Source: an uncultured Clostridia bacterium
Lineage (GTDB): Bacteria; Bacillota; Clostridia; Christensenellales; Borkfalkiaceae
Direction of reading: 5' to 3'
DNA length: 49,958 nucleotides
Assembly: GCA_934247225.1 (NCBI GenBank)
Contig: CAKQJE010000021.1
Span: 1-49,958, forward strand
Below, one piece after another: positions 1-8,046 of this stretch (its first letter is position 1; each line of letters opens with the position of its first letter). The notes beneath the pieces are model-generated. The model had not been told where the DNA came from. It ran no database searches and saw only the letters and a program-made list of their open reading frames with translations. The translations under genes were made by a program, and so were the position numbers.

Positions 1-29
1 TTGGTTCGGAATAGTGTAGTGCTGGCGGT

Positions 30-95
30 CTATCTATTGTTTTCGGTTGCTTGCTTCTTTACCGTACATGAGCATTTGCCGAACTCGGTAAGCAT
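30..95 (-). CDS. Possible 21-aa leader peptide
   Basis: A 21-codon reading frame (MLTEFGKCSCTVKKQ...) follows a near-perfect ribosome-binding site (GGAGGTGG) and lies about 30 nt downstream of the promoter at 127..155. No family is recognised. It could be a leader peptide, a decayed gene start or chance, with the real gene lying left of the window. Confidence 0.3.
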   Translation of the reverse strand: MLTEFGKCSCTVKKQATENNR

Positions 96-126
96 AACTT
101 CCACCTCCGATTTAATTACATTTGAT

Positions 127-155
127 ATTGTATCACAAAACTTTTATCTTGTCAA
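127..155 (-). promoter_or_regulatory. Strong leftward sigma-A promoter
   Basis: Read on the minus strand this is TTGACA, a 17-nt spacer, then TACAAT. The -35 box sits in an inverted repeat (GTCAACA at 151-157, TGTTGAC at 183-189) that could be an operator. Further right, TTCTCCACA (194-202) faces TGTGGACAG (208-216); each resembles a DnaA box. The promoter drives transcription out of the window to the left, away from rep. Confidence 0.6.
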
Positions 156-269
156 CAATATTGTATACGTTAAACATAATTTTGTTGACGAATTTCTCCA
201 CAGTTTTTGTGGACAGTTTGTAACATAAAAATCATCCGTTTATATCCCTTTATACCCAATTTGCAACCG

Positions 270-328
270 TGGCGTGTGCTTGTCTTGATACGAGAGCGCC
301 GCTTCGCGGCGCAGACAAGCACACGCCA
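270..328 (+). other. Rolling-circle double-strand origin, bulged hairpin
   Basis: A 16-bp perfect outer stem (270-285 with 313-328) encloses an inner stem GCGCCGC/GCGGCGC (296-302 with 306-312, loop TTC). The left strand has a 10-nt bulge (286-295) and the right strand has none. CTTGATA spans the stem/bulge junction on the plus strand. CTTG^ATA is the nick core of pC194/pUB110-type plasmids and of phiX174 (established knowledge). The site lies about 150 nt past the end of the HUH rep gene, and the same architecture recurs at 46163..46220. Nicking itself is inferred. Confidence 0.7.
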
Positions 329-355
329 AAAACTTAACCGAACCGACCGAAATAA

Positions 356-441
356 CGGAAAACGAAAGCGTAACGAAAGCGGTGTTCGCCGCTAACCCGC
401 TTGGCGAATCACCGCTATTCTTCGTTTACGGCAATTTTCCG
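356..441. repeat. 86-nt imperfect long hairpin in the phage intergenic region
   Basis: Nested stems: CGGAAAA (356-362) with TTTTCCG (435-441); CGTAACGAA (369-377) with 421-430 and one bulged T; GCGGTG (379-384) with CACCGC (410-415); TTCGCC (385-390) with GGCGAA (403-408), closing a 12-nt loop. It lies between the origin and the end of rep, where filamentous phages keep the packaging signal and complementary-strand origin. Either role, or rep transcription termination, is inference. Confidence 0.55.
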
Positions 442-475
442 TTTTTAGCCCGTATTTTCAGGCGCGGATTTCCGT

Positions 476-1504
476 TTAATTGCTTTTGCGCATTTGTGCT
501 ATTACTTCTTTGCTCACCGGTCCAACAAGACATCCTTCGTCCCAACAATTAAAATTATCGTAAAGCAACAGTTTCCTATCTTCCTGCCCTATCGTGCATA
601 CAACGTCTTCGTCCAGAATGTCCGAAATAAAATACTGTGGCAAGCCTTTGGAATACACAATCTTCTCGCCCGTCTTTTCCATATATTTCGTCAGATACGC
701 TACTGCTTCGCCCAACATCCGCCTATCCACTACGGGCTTAAAATCGGAACGTCCGAACCGTTCGTTGAAATATGTATTCTGTATCGTATGTTGCACTTTC
801 TTTTTTATAGGAGAATAATCGTGTACTTCTATTAGTTCGCCCACCATTGCGCCGTCGGGAATATAGAATAATCCGTGAAAGTGTAACCGTTTCTTTTCCG
901 GCGATCGTTCCCACACCCCAACGTATTTCCAATTCCTTCTATGGCACATCATCTTAAAACAGCCTTTTAATTTCCGCATAAAACTTTCTTCCGTGTGCTT
1001 AGCATTATCGTAAGTAAAAGTGCAAAAATAGTTGAATGTTTGCAAGTTGACTTTACGCATAAGCCTGACTCTTCGGCAAATAATGTTCCTTAGTTTTCTT
1101 TCAAACTGTATGTTGACAAACTCTGCCGTCGCTTGCTTATCCCGAAAATACGGCAACATCTTTTCCGTTATTATTTTCTTTCGTTCGCTTCGTTTTTTAT
1201 CTCGCGTTTCATTATATAATTCTTCAAACAATTCCTTACGAGTCAGCTTTCGCTCCGTTTTCTTTTCCGTTACACCACCGTTTTCGACGGTCTCCACAAC
1301 AGGTGTTTCGCCCTTTTCAGAAGTTTCGTTAGTAGGTTCATCGCTCTCGGAAAGTCCGCCTATAGTTTCATTATCTGCATTTTCGTCCACGACGGTAATC
1401 TGTTCTTCGGGCGGTTTTGGTCGTCGTCTTCGCGGATTAGGAACATACGGTATGGCGATAAAGTGACTTCCATCGTGATAGATTTTAGCTTCTCCGTATG
1501 GCAT
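476..1504 (-). CDS. HUH rolling-circle replication initiator (Rep)
   Basis: 342 aa. A basic, acidic and apparently disordered N-terminal third (about residues 25-110) precedes an HUH endonuclease domain. Motif I is near FTYDN (163-167), the metal-binding HUH is H208-F-H210 within RLHFHGL, and the candidate nicking tyrosines are in AYLTKY (270-274). The layout resembles Reps of microviruses, inoviruses and small plasmids, which nick an origin to start rolling-circle synthesis. The start lies 4 nt after the stop of the ATPase gene, and the origin-like hairpin follows the stop. A homologue with the same motif order is at 46523..47434. The family call is firm; the phage rather than plasmid assignment rests on neighbours. 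Confidence 0.85.
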   Translation of the reverse strand: MPYGEAKIYHDGSHFIAIPYVPNPRRRRPKPPEEQITVVDENADNETIGGLSESDEPTNETSEKGETPVVETVENGGVTEKKTERKLTRKELFEELYNETRDKKRSERKKIITEKMLPYFRDKQATAEFVNIQFERKLRNIICRRVRLMRKVNLQTFNYFCTFTYDNAKHTEESFMRKLKGCFKMMCHRRNWKYVGVWERSPEKKRLHFHGLFYIPDGAMVGELIEVHDYSPIKKKVQHTIQNTYFNERFGRSDFKPVVDRRMLGEAVAYLTKYMEKTGEKIVYSKGLPQYFISDILDEDVVCTIGQEDRKLLLYDNFNCWDEGCLVGPVSKEVIAQMRKSN

Positions 1505-1508
1505 AATA

Positions 1509-3626
1509 TCACGCTCCTTCTTCGTCGCGGTAAAGACCGTTTATGAAATAACTGTTTTGTGCTTTGAGTTCGTCAACACTTGCTTTCTCGGTTGCATATT
1601 CGATATAGTCCATAAGTCCGACGTTCGTTTTACTTGCCAAGTCGTTGAAATAGTCCGAGAAACAGTCCGTAGTGAAACGGTTACGGTAAATCTTGTAGTT
1701 CATAAGGAAATACTTTTTGTTTTCGGGCTTACCGTCCATCGTGCCGCGTTCTTTCTCTATTTTGACAATTGAATAGCCGTATTTGTTGTAAATTCTGACA
1801 TTTCGTTTCCATAGCCACGCGGTTACAGATTTTAAGATATGCACGAGCAAAGTATTGTCGCCGCGGCGGTATCTGAAATCGTAATATAGGTCTATAAAGC
1901 GATTAAACGCTATTTCGGACAACATATCTTCTATCGTGTAAAGCGGCAAAGCAAGTTTTGTATCACCTGCGGAAACGATATTTACAATGTCGCAGAGATC
2001 TCTTGCGTCCGCGCCCCAACTTTCGGGGCGTTGTTCATCCGTAAACACTTTTATAAACGGGAAATTGTCTACCGTTGCGGAGTGTCTGCACATTTTGAGC
2101 CACGAATTGAAAAGGTCGTTCTTTTGGTTCGTTTCGTCGTTTTTCTTCTTGACTTCCTTTAATTCAAGGTTGTTTCCACGCTCTTTACCTATTTCGGTTA
2201 TAGCGACAACGCCAAACTCGAAACTGCCGGCTTTCGGGTTATTATCCAATATCTTTTTGCCTAAACGTAATACGTCGAAGTCCAGAATATGGGAGTGTCT
2301 GCTGCACCTTTGCCCGTCGGTGAAGAAGTCCAACGCCCACAACGGGAAATTATCTTCCGTCAATATCTGATTGTCCGTTCGTATGGAGTAGTTCGCAACG
2401 ATAAGGCTCGTTTGCAAAGCGTATATAAAAAACGCCTGCGCATACGTTTCCAAAACGTCGAATAATTCGCTTATCTTTAATGCGTCGTTGTATGTAAGAC
2501 CGTATCTTTGACAGTCATATCCGTATAGTTGCCACTCTGAATTATGATGTCGCTCGAAACGCGAACGTTTGAGTTTTACCCACTCTTTAACAGTCGCGAG
2601 ATTATACACCGTGCCGTGTTCCATACATTTACGAAGTTCCATTTCAAAGGCTATCCACCCAAAATACGGAAATTTCATATCCGCTTTTTGCAAAATGTCA
2701 AACGCCTTTTGTCTGAACATTACTTCTTGGGATAAAGCCATATCCGTTATCATTGTGGTTTTGCGTTTTCCCATACTTCCGCAAGTCATCGAAACGATAG
2801 GCAGAGCGTTTATAAACCCGCAGTTTTTCGCCTCGCATTTGCGTAGTTTGTTAAGTGCGAATTTCTTACGCCAATGCTCGAACAAAACGTAGGCAAAAAT
2901 GAGCAGCGACCACCACGGGAAGAACCTTAAAAGCGGTTGCAAATCTATTGCCAATTTTACGAATTGCGTGTATATCGTGTCCACCCGGAACGATACGGAA
3001 AAGAAGAAGTAGTAGGCGAAAAATTCTATCACGATACTTGCTATGTTTAAGTGAAACGCCCACATAATAAGCCACAAAATCCATATCCAGTTATGCTCTC
3101 GCAAAAAGTCTATATATCCGCATATAAACCGCTTTGTCGGCTGATACGTTACGGCAGATATTTTCTTGAATGCCCGCAAGGGAATCGTATCTACATTGTG
3201 CTTTGTATTGCCTTTTGCATACAGCCGTTTTATAGCGATTATGACCGCTAAAATACACGGCAAAAGTATGACGAAAATCTTTGCCCAAACGCCCGCTTTT
3301 CCGCCTGCCGTATTAAGCCACGAAAGGAAGTTTTCTTTGCTTATAAACAGTCTGAAAAAGGCTATGCAATTTGCCTTGAACGTTTCAAAATCCGCAGGCA
3401 AAATCACGTCCCAATTCAGCACCTTTGAACGCTCCGCAACGGACGGAATACCATCGACGGGAAAACCGAATAATACGCAGAAATAATACTTAAAACTGCC
3501 GTATAAGTCGATTAAAGCCTCGAATATGCGACAATAGGCAACTCTGAACACGAACGCTCCGAGCAAAATAAATGCTATCGTAAGGGCTACCGTGAGCGCA
3601 ATATTAAGTCGTTTTTGCAATCTCAT
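1509..3626 (-). CDS. Zot/pI-like membrane ATPase, putative filamentous-phage assembly factor
   Basis: 705 aa. The N-terminal 260 residues hold about five hydrophobic segments (near 8-30, 113-133, 180-210 as a pair, 237-253). A C-terminal P-loop ATPase domain follows. It ends as TEIGKERGN (Walker B-like, E about 478), RHS (514-516) and DEQRPESWGADAR (530-542), a sensor pattern reminiscent of Zot/pI and FtsK-HerA ATPases. The P-loop at 283-290 reads GSMGKRKT, so the usual Gly before Lys is Arg; the paralogue at 47437 has GGMRTGKT. In filamentous phages pI/Zot powers virion extrusion through the inner membrane. RBS GGAGG lies inside the preceding small gene, suggesting coupled translation. A conjugation-type coupling ATPase is the main alternative. 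Confidence 0.7.
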   Translation of the reverse strand: MRLQKRLNIALTVALTIAFILLGAFVFRVAYCRIFEALIDLYGSFKYYFCVLFGFPVDGIPSVAERSKVLNWDVILPADFETFKANCIAFFRLFISKENFLSWLNTAGGKAGVWAKIFVILLPCILAVIIAIKRLYAKGNTKHNVDTIPLRAFKKISAVTYQPTKRFICGYIDFLREHNWIWILWLIMWAFHLNIASIVIEFFAYYFFFSVSFRVDTIYTQFVKLAIDLQPLLRFFPWWSLLIFAYVLFEHWRKKFALNKLRKCEAKNCGFINALPIVSMTCGSMGKRKTTMITDMALSQEVMFRQKAFDILQKADMKFPYFGWIAFEMELRKCMEHGTVYNLATVKEWVKLKRSRFERHHNSEWQLYGYDCQRYGLTYNDALKISELFDVLETYAQAFFIYALQTSLIVANYSIRTDNQILTEDNFPLWALDFFTDGQRCSRHSHILDFDVLRLGKKILDNNPKAGSFEFGVVAITEIGKERGNNLELKEVKKKNDETNQKNDLFNSWLKMCRHSATVDNFPFIKVFTDEQRPESWGADARDLCDIVNIVSAGDTKLALPLYTIEDMLSEIAFNRFIDLYYDFRYRRGDNTLLVHILKSVTAWLWKRNVRIYNKYGYSIVKIEKERGTMDGKPENKKYFLMNYKIYRNRFTTDCFSDYFNDLASKTNVGLMDYIEYATEKASVDELKAQNSYFINGLYRDEEGA

Positions 3627-3747
3627 ACAGCACCTCCGAAATTGTATTTTCGGGCGGTATTTGCTTTACCGTGTAAACGACATAACTTACCGCCAGAATG
3701 GTTATGAATAGCAGTAAAACCGCTATAATTCTTTTTAGTGTTTTCAT
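3604..3747 (-). CDS. Small single-span membrane protein (47 aa)
   Basis: Starts ATG at 3747 after the RBS AGGAG. The product begins MKTLKRIIAVLLLF: a basic N-terminus, one transmembrane helix (about 6-26) and a polar C-terminus with three Glu. It overlaps the ATPase start by 23 nt. A similar tiny membrane protein (28 aa) sits at the same place before the second ATPase (49689..49775), so the pairing is conserved. Its orientation is opposite to mature M13 coat protein, so a minor virion or assembly-complex subunit is likelier than major coat. The function is inferred. Confidence 0.6.
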   Translation of the reverse strand: MKTLKRIIAVLLLFITILAVSYVVYTVKQIPPENTISEVLYEIAKTT

Positions 3748-3781
3748 ATTGAAATTCTCCTGTTTTTTATAGATAAAATTA

Positions 3782-3811
3782 ACGCCGACGAACCCTAAGA
3801 TCCGCCGGCGT
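3782..3811 (-). terminator. Weak stem-loop between phage genes
   Basis: ACGCCG (3782-3787) pairs with CGGCGT (3806-3811). On the minus strand it is followed by TAATTTTAT, giving a weak terminator or mRNA-processing stem between the 477-aa gene and the 47-aa gene. Confidence 0.35.
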
Positions 3812-3825
3812 CTTTTCGTTAGATT

Positions 3826-5259
3826 TTATTTCCCGCTTGTGTTCCACCGGTCGGCAAATTCTTTTCTGACACGCTTCTCGGCGCGCCGTCGTTTCGTGGA
3901 TTTTACAACCGCCGAAATAACTTTGAACGGTAGCGAAATTATCCATACGATTGCTTGCAGAACATACGACAAAATCGGGGCGAGAAGGATGATTAAAAGT
4001 ATGAGCATCAAGAGATACAAAATCATCTTTCCGCGCTTATTCAGACTTATGTCGATGTCCGTTTCGTTGGACGGATCTTTGCTGCCAGATTGTTTGTTGT
4101 CTATAACGCCCAAGTTGTAGGTAATTCCATCCGTTTCAAACTTCAAACGAAGGATTGTTACGTCACCCACGAGCGTATAACTTTCAAACGTAGAACCGGT
4201 TGTAGAATAGCCGCTCAACGAGTAACTCGTTTCTGCAAAACGTAGCACCCATTTCTTGCCTTTGAGTTCGGTCAAGGCTTCATCTGTCAGTTTCGATGAA
4301 GTTTTTACGTCAAGGACTGCGCCGTAGTAGATATTCTCGCGGTTTTCGCCCTTGATAAAGTCGTCAATCGTCTGAATTCTGTCCCACTTATAAGTTCCTG
4401 CAAATAAACCTCCGCCGGAATGTTCAACTTTGTCGGTATATTTGAGATAGGTGTACTTGTCTGCTTTATCCCCGAAGGTTTCTTTTACCCCGACAAAGGG
4501 AGCGGAAGACCAATCGTAACTTTGCGTTGTGTAATACACGTCCGCTTCGAGAAGTTTATCTATAGGTTTGTCCGTGTTGAACGCCACGAAATGGCTGTCG
4601 CACGCTCCGACGTAGAGTTTGAAACCGTCTTTATATCTTACGAACCCCACGAATTTATCCGTAACGACTATCGTTTCTATATCCACGCAATTTACATACG
4701 GTTTGCCGTTTATCTCGCCGAAACAATACTGCTTATTTACTGCATAATTGACTTCGGTAACGGTATTGCCTCCGCTTGCCTGTTTATCTATACTCTCATC
4801 GAACGGACGGTATATTGAACTTATGGCGTAATATCTCACGCTTTCGTCCTTCACCGTAAGCCCAGAAACTTTGTATTTGTAGAATACGCCGCTACTGTTT
4901 AGCAATTCGAGTTTGTAATTCAGATACGAAATCGAATCGTTTATAGTGGTCGAAATGTTGATGGACGACGCTTTGAAGTCTTTTGCTTTACCGCTCGGCT
5001 GGTAGACGTAAACGAAAAGTTCCTTATTTACGCTTTCGGCAAGTTGAATGATTTGCAAGGAATAATCGTCGGATTTAGTCGGATAGTTTTCCGGCTTAAA
5101 CGACGTATCCTTTTTCAAATCTTCCATTACTCCCGAATAAGTTATGCTTTCCGCTCTTGCCACAAGGGGCGTTTGTGCCGCCGTGGTAATGACGGCACAT
5201 ATTCCCAAGACAAAAGCGAGAAAAATTGATACTAATCTCGTTTTTGTCGCTTGCGTCAA
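3826..5259 (-). CDS. Secreted protein with C-terminal membrane anchor, candidate adsorption protein
   Basis: 477 aa, TTG start chosen from RBS GGGAGGTGA and overlap with the upstream stop (TTTTGACG). The N-terminus is a signal peptide (hydrophobic about 9-28, cleavage after ARA near 36). The exported part (about 37-390) is beta-rich, without recognised motif. The C-terminus has a long hydrophobic stretch (about 400-440) and then a strongly basic tail (KSTKRRRAEKRVRK). Signal peptide, large ectodomain and C-terminal anchor is the layout of filamentous-phage pIII, the receptor-binding minor coat protein, and the gene lies just before the assembly ATPase as in M13. No homology to pIII can be claimed; this is an argument from architecture and position. 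Confidence 0.6.
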   Translation of the reverse strand: MTQATKTRLVSIFLAFVLGICAVITTAAQTPLVARAESITYSGVMEDLKKDTSFKPENYPTKSDDYSLQIIQLAESVNKELFVYVYQPSGKAKDFKASSINISTTINDSISYLNYKLELLNSSGVFYKYKVSGLTVKDESVRYYAISSIYRPFDESIDKQASGGNTVTEVNYAVNKQYCFGEINGKPYVNCVDIETIVVTDKFVGFVRYKDGFKLYVGACDSHFVAFNTDKPIDKLLEADVYYTTQSYDWSSAPFVGVKETFGDKADKYTYLKYTDKVEHSGGGLFAGTYKWDRIQTIDDFIKGENRENIYYGAVLDVKTSSKLTDEALTELKGKKWVLRFAETSYSLSGYSTTGSTFESYTLVGDVTILRLKFETDGITYNLGVIDNKQSGSKDPSNETDIDISLNKRGKMILYLLMLILLIILLAPILSYVLQAIVWIISLPFKVISAVVKSTKRRRAEKRVRKEFADRWNTSGK

Positions 5260-5843
5260 AACACAATCACCTCCCGATCCAAAATAACTCCGACCACTTT
5301 TCCCGCAATCGTAAAATTGAGTTTAACGCTTGCTTCGCCGTTGTAAGACGTTACGATTATCGTAAACATATCCGTATAGCCTTTGTTTTCACAATCGGTT
5401 ACTTCCGTGCCGTAAAACACAGTCAGGACTTCGGTCAGCGATTTTCCTTTCGGCTTAACGGTGAAAGATTTTTCGCCTTTGTCTATTTCAAAGGCAGCCG
5501 TCAGATCCGTTTCCAATTGAAACGATTTGCTTTCGCCGTCAACGGTATATGTAAAATCGCTGTTTTCAATCTTGTTCGGGATTATCTTTACGGAATAGTC
5601 TTTCGTTTCGTTTTTGTTGAATGAGCCGAAAGTGTATTTCACGTCAACAGAGAGCGGTTCGTTTTTGGATATAACGTAACCGTTACCGGAAATCATAACG
5701 TCTTTACCGTCTACCGAAACATAAAAAGTCTTGAAATCGCTTGTAAACCCGTTTGTGAAGTGAGCGAAAACGCCGATGACGGCTACGATAACAAGCAATA
5801 TGACTATGTAAGAAACAACTTGTCCTATTTTAGATTTTGTCAT
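5256..5843 (-). CDS. Membrane-anchored beta-rich protein of the phage structural block
   Basis: 195 aa from MTKSKIGQ, chosen because GGGAGGC precedes this ATG; an upstream in-frame ATG at 5861 lacks one. One N-terminal transmembrane segment (about 9-27) is followed by an ectodomain of repeated short beta-strand-like stretches (VKYTFGSF, FTYTVDGE, FTVKPKG). The stop overlaps the next start (TTG at 5259), so the two are probably translationally coupled. No family recognised; a virion or envelope-spanning role is inferred from the operon. Confidence 0.6.
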   Translation of the reverse strand: MTKSKIGQVVSYIVILLVIVAVIGVFAHFTNGFTSDFKTFYVSVDGKDVMISGNGYVISKNEPLSVDVKYTFGSFNKNETKDYSVKIIPNKIENSDFTYTVDGESKSFQLETDLTAAFEIDKGEKSFTVKPKGKSLTEVLTVFYGTEVTDCENKGYTDMFTIIVTSYNGEASVKLNFTIAGKVVGVILDREVIVF

Positions 5844-5870
5844 TGATAGCCTCCCTCTCAATCGTTCTCG

Positions 5871-6893
5871 TTAAAATTCCATTTCCGTAGAACTTACTTT
5901 TACGCCCGTAACACTCGACTTGTCGAATACAACTTTTATCGTTTTCGTAAGCCCGGACTTCGCTTCCGTCAAAGTGATATTGAAATAGCAATCGCTCACA
6001 TAAGAATGGAATTTATCGTTATATCCGAGAGTTCTGCCACCATCAAGCCTTGTTGTACTCTTGTAGTAACTTTCAATCGCTTTTAACGTGTTAATCGTAA
6101 GTTTTCCGTCAGAATAGGAAACAGAAATAAGGCTGTCCTTAATGCTGTCAAGGTCTATTGTCGAATATGACGAGTCGTACCACTTGTCGTTTCCGCTTTT
6201 ATTGAAGTGTTCCATATAACCGACTTTAATCTGCCCTACGCCGGTGACGATTGCGGACACTTCGTTGAATTGCGAGCCGACGGAATTAAACGGATTAGTA
6301 AGAGTTACAGCGTAATTGTAAGACGTTCCTATACCGAGATTGTATGCGCCGCTCACTTCGGAAACAGAGCCGGAAAGGGCAATATCCGTAGGATGTCCCG
6401 CGAAAGTAACCGTACAGGTTGCCATATATCCGCCTTCGCGAGTAGTACAAACAATGACAATTTCACCCGTAAACGGCTTTTTGCAAGTTACGGTTGCCGT
6501 GGTAGAGCCATCGCTTGCGGGTATAACGGTGACATAATCCGTAACCGTACCGGTTTGCTCGCCACCCCACTCTACAGACCAATCTACCAAAGTATTTTTA
6601 GCCGTAGCGGGCATAACCGTTGCCGTAATCGTCTTGGATATGGTTTGCTGACCGTTTGCGGCTGCCTTGACGACATAGTTCGAACTCATTTTAAGAGCCA
6701 CGGGAGCAAATTTCGTATTGTCGAAATCGGGCGTTTCGACATCTATATTTCCCGAAATATCCGACTTTTTGACTTCGCCGACGGGCTTGTTTCCGATTGC
6801 TATCACGAGCGAAGAAATTACACCTATAAAGAGAAGAACGATTGCCGTAAATACGGCTATCCATCTGATTTTATTGCTTTTTTCGTTATACAT
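5871..6893 (-). CDS. Membrane-anchored Ig-like protein, copy 2 of a tandem pair
   Basis: 340 aa, RBS AGGAGG. A basic cytoplasmic end and one transmembrane helix (about 11-33, ending VIAIGNKPVG) lead into an ectodomain. About 65-170 resembles bacterial Ig-like (BIG2-type) modules: a VMPATA.....W-type strand, then ATVTCKKPFTG, and finally CTVTF. A second beta domain follows. The adjacent gene at 6907 has the same N-terminus (RWIAVFTA versus KWIAVFTA), the same IGNKPV motif, the same Ig-like core and the same length, so this is a tandem duplication. Surface adhesion or virion decoration is plausible but unproven. Confidence 0.65.
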   Translation of the reverse strand: MYNEKSNKIRWIAVFTAIVLLFIGVISSLVIAIGNKPVGEVKKSDISGNIDVETPDFDNTKFAPVALKMSSNYVVKAAANGQQTISKTITATVMPATAKNTLVDWSVEWGGEQTGTVTDYVTVIPASDGSTTATVTCKKPFTGEIVIVCTTREGGYMATCTVTFAGHPTDIALSGSVSEVSGAYNLGIGTSYNYAVTLTNPFNSVGSQFNEVSAIVTGVGQIKVGYMEHFNKSGNDKWYDSSYSTIDLDSIKDSLISVSYSDGKLTINTLKAIESYYKSTTRLDGGRTLGYNDKFHSYVSDCYFNITLTEAKSGLTKTIKVVFDKSSVTGVKVSSTEMEF

Positions 6894-6906
6894 TTTTTAC
6901 CTCCTG

Positions 6907-7962
6907 TTAAAACGTGATGGTTGTCTTACTCGGCGTGACTTTGCTTACTTCTTCGCCGATAAAGAACTTATACTGCGCGGAAAATCCGAGCGTTTTGTGC
7001 TGAACCTTAACAATCAGATACGGTTTATTTCCGTCGGAATCGGTGTTAATTGAATACAACTTATTAGTGTAAGTAGTCGTTTCGCCGTTGCCTTCGACTA
7101 TTTTTGTTTCCTTGGATTCGTAATAATCGTAAAGCGACTTTGTTACGTTAATCGAAAGCGTATTACCGGAAGTCGAACAAGTTACGAATTCTTTTGCAAT
7201 TTTACTGAAATCGACAACATTACTGTGAGAACTCCAACCTGCGCCCCTGCCTGATTGAGAATAAGTACCGCAAGTAACAGATCCTACTCCCGTAACGGTT
7301 ACGGTAAAGTCATTGTAATTACTGCCTACGCTATGAAAAATGTTATCCATTGCGAGATTAAGGGAGTAAGACTTACCGACATAAAGCAAATCCACGGAAT
7401 CTTTGCCAAGATTGTATTTCGTAACGCCCGTAGGAGCGGTGATAGACATACTCGACGGCACGCCTTCGTAAACGATGTTGACAGTTCCGGTTTTACCGCC
7501 TTGTCTTGTCAGGCAGGTCAAAATTGCTTTACTGCCTTTGAAAGACTTGTAGCAGTTGACGGTTGCCGTAAGATTGCCTTGCGAATCGTCCGTCACCTTG
7601 ATATAGTCCGAAATGTTCTTGTCTTTGAGCGGTGCGTCGTTTGCCCATGCGACAGACCAAGTAACGTATTTATCTACGACCGTAGTCGGCGTAATTGTTG
7701 CCGTTACCGTTTGCGAAACATATACCTGTTCGGGTGTGTCAACCTTGCTTACTTCGGGCGCAGCCCGAAAGATAGTTGCATTGCCCATAGTAAGCAAAAC
7801 CATAGGGTTATCCTCGGTTGCAGCCGAAACATCCTGTCCTTCAGTCTTTACTTCCACGGGCTTATTGCCGATAGCGATTGCAAGCGCAGAAATTACGCCT
7901 GCAAAGAGAAGAATGAGAGCCGTAAAAACGGCAATCCACTTAAATTTTTCTTTGTTAATCAT
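6907..7962 (-). CDS. Membrane-anchored Ig-like protein, copy 1 of a tandem pair
   Basis: 351 aa, RBS CGGAGGAAAA. One N-terminal transmembrane helix (about 8-31) precedes an ectodomain with an Ig-like core (about 80-180: TATITPTTVVDKYVTW, then ATVNCYKSF) and a C-terminal beta domain carrying a second copy-specific loop. It is clearly paralogous to the next gene. It is the first gene after the terminator at 7996..8033, so it may be expressed at a lower level than the genes before it, much as M13 gene III follows the gene VIII terminator. No enzymatic motif is visible. Confidence 0.65.
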   Translation of the reverse strand: MINKEKFKWIAVFTALILLFAGVISALAIAIGNKPVEVKTEGQDVSAATEDNPMVLLTMGNATIFRAAPEVSKVDTPEQVYVSQTVTATITPTTVVDKYVTWSVAWANDAPLKDKNISDYIKVTDDSQGNLTATVNCYKSFKGSKAILTCLTRQGGKTGTVNIVYEGVPSSMSITAPTGVTKYNLGKDSVDLLYVGKSYSLNLAMDNIFHSVGSNYNDFTVTVTGVGSVTCGTYSQSGRGAGWSSHSNVVDFSKIAKEFVTCSTSGNTLSINVTKSLYDYYESKETKIVEGNGETTTYTNKLYSINTDSDGNKPYLIVKVQHKTLGFSAQYKFFIGEEVSKVTPSKTTITF

Positions 7963-7995
7963 TGAGTTTTCCTCCGAAATTTAGATTTTTAGTAA

Positions 7996-8033
7996 AAAAA
8001 CTACGATCTGCTTAAAAGCAAACCGTAGTTTTT
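7996..8033 (-). terminator. Intrinsic terminator dividing early and structural genes
   Basis: AAAAACTACG (7996-8005) pairs with CGTAGTTTTT (8024-8033). On the minus strand the stem is followed by a run of seven T. It lies between the 114-aa gene and the Ig-like genes, so some transcription from the HTH promoter probably stops here. Confidence 0.7.
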
Positions 8034-8046
8034 ACAAAGGTTATGC

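Noticed and set aside
1..228. Plus-strand 75-codon frame at the left edge
   Set aside because: No RBS or family; it runs antisense through the promoter and DnaA-like boxes, which explain the region better.
1509..3626. Zot as an enterotoxin gene
   Set aside because: The Zot name reflects the phage ATPase family; nothing supports toxin activity here.
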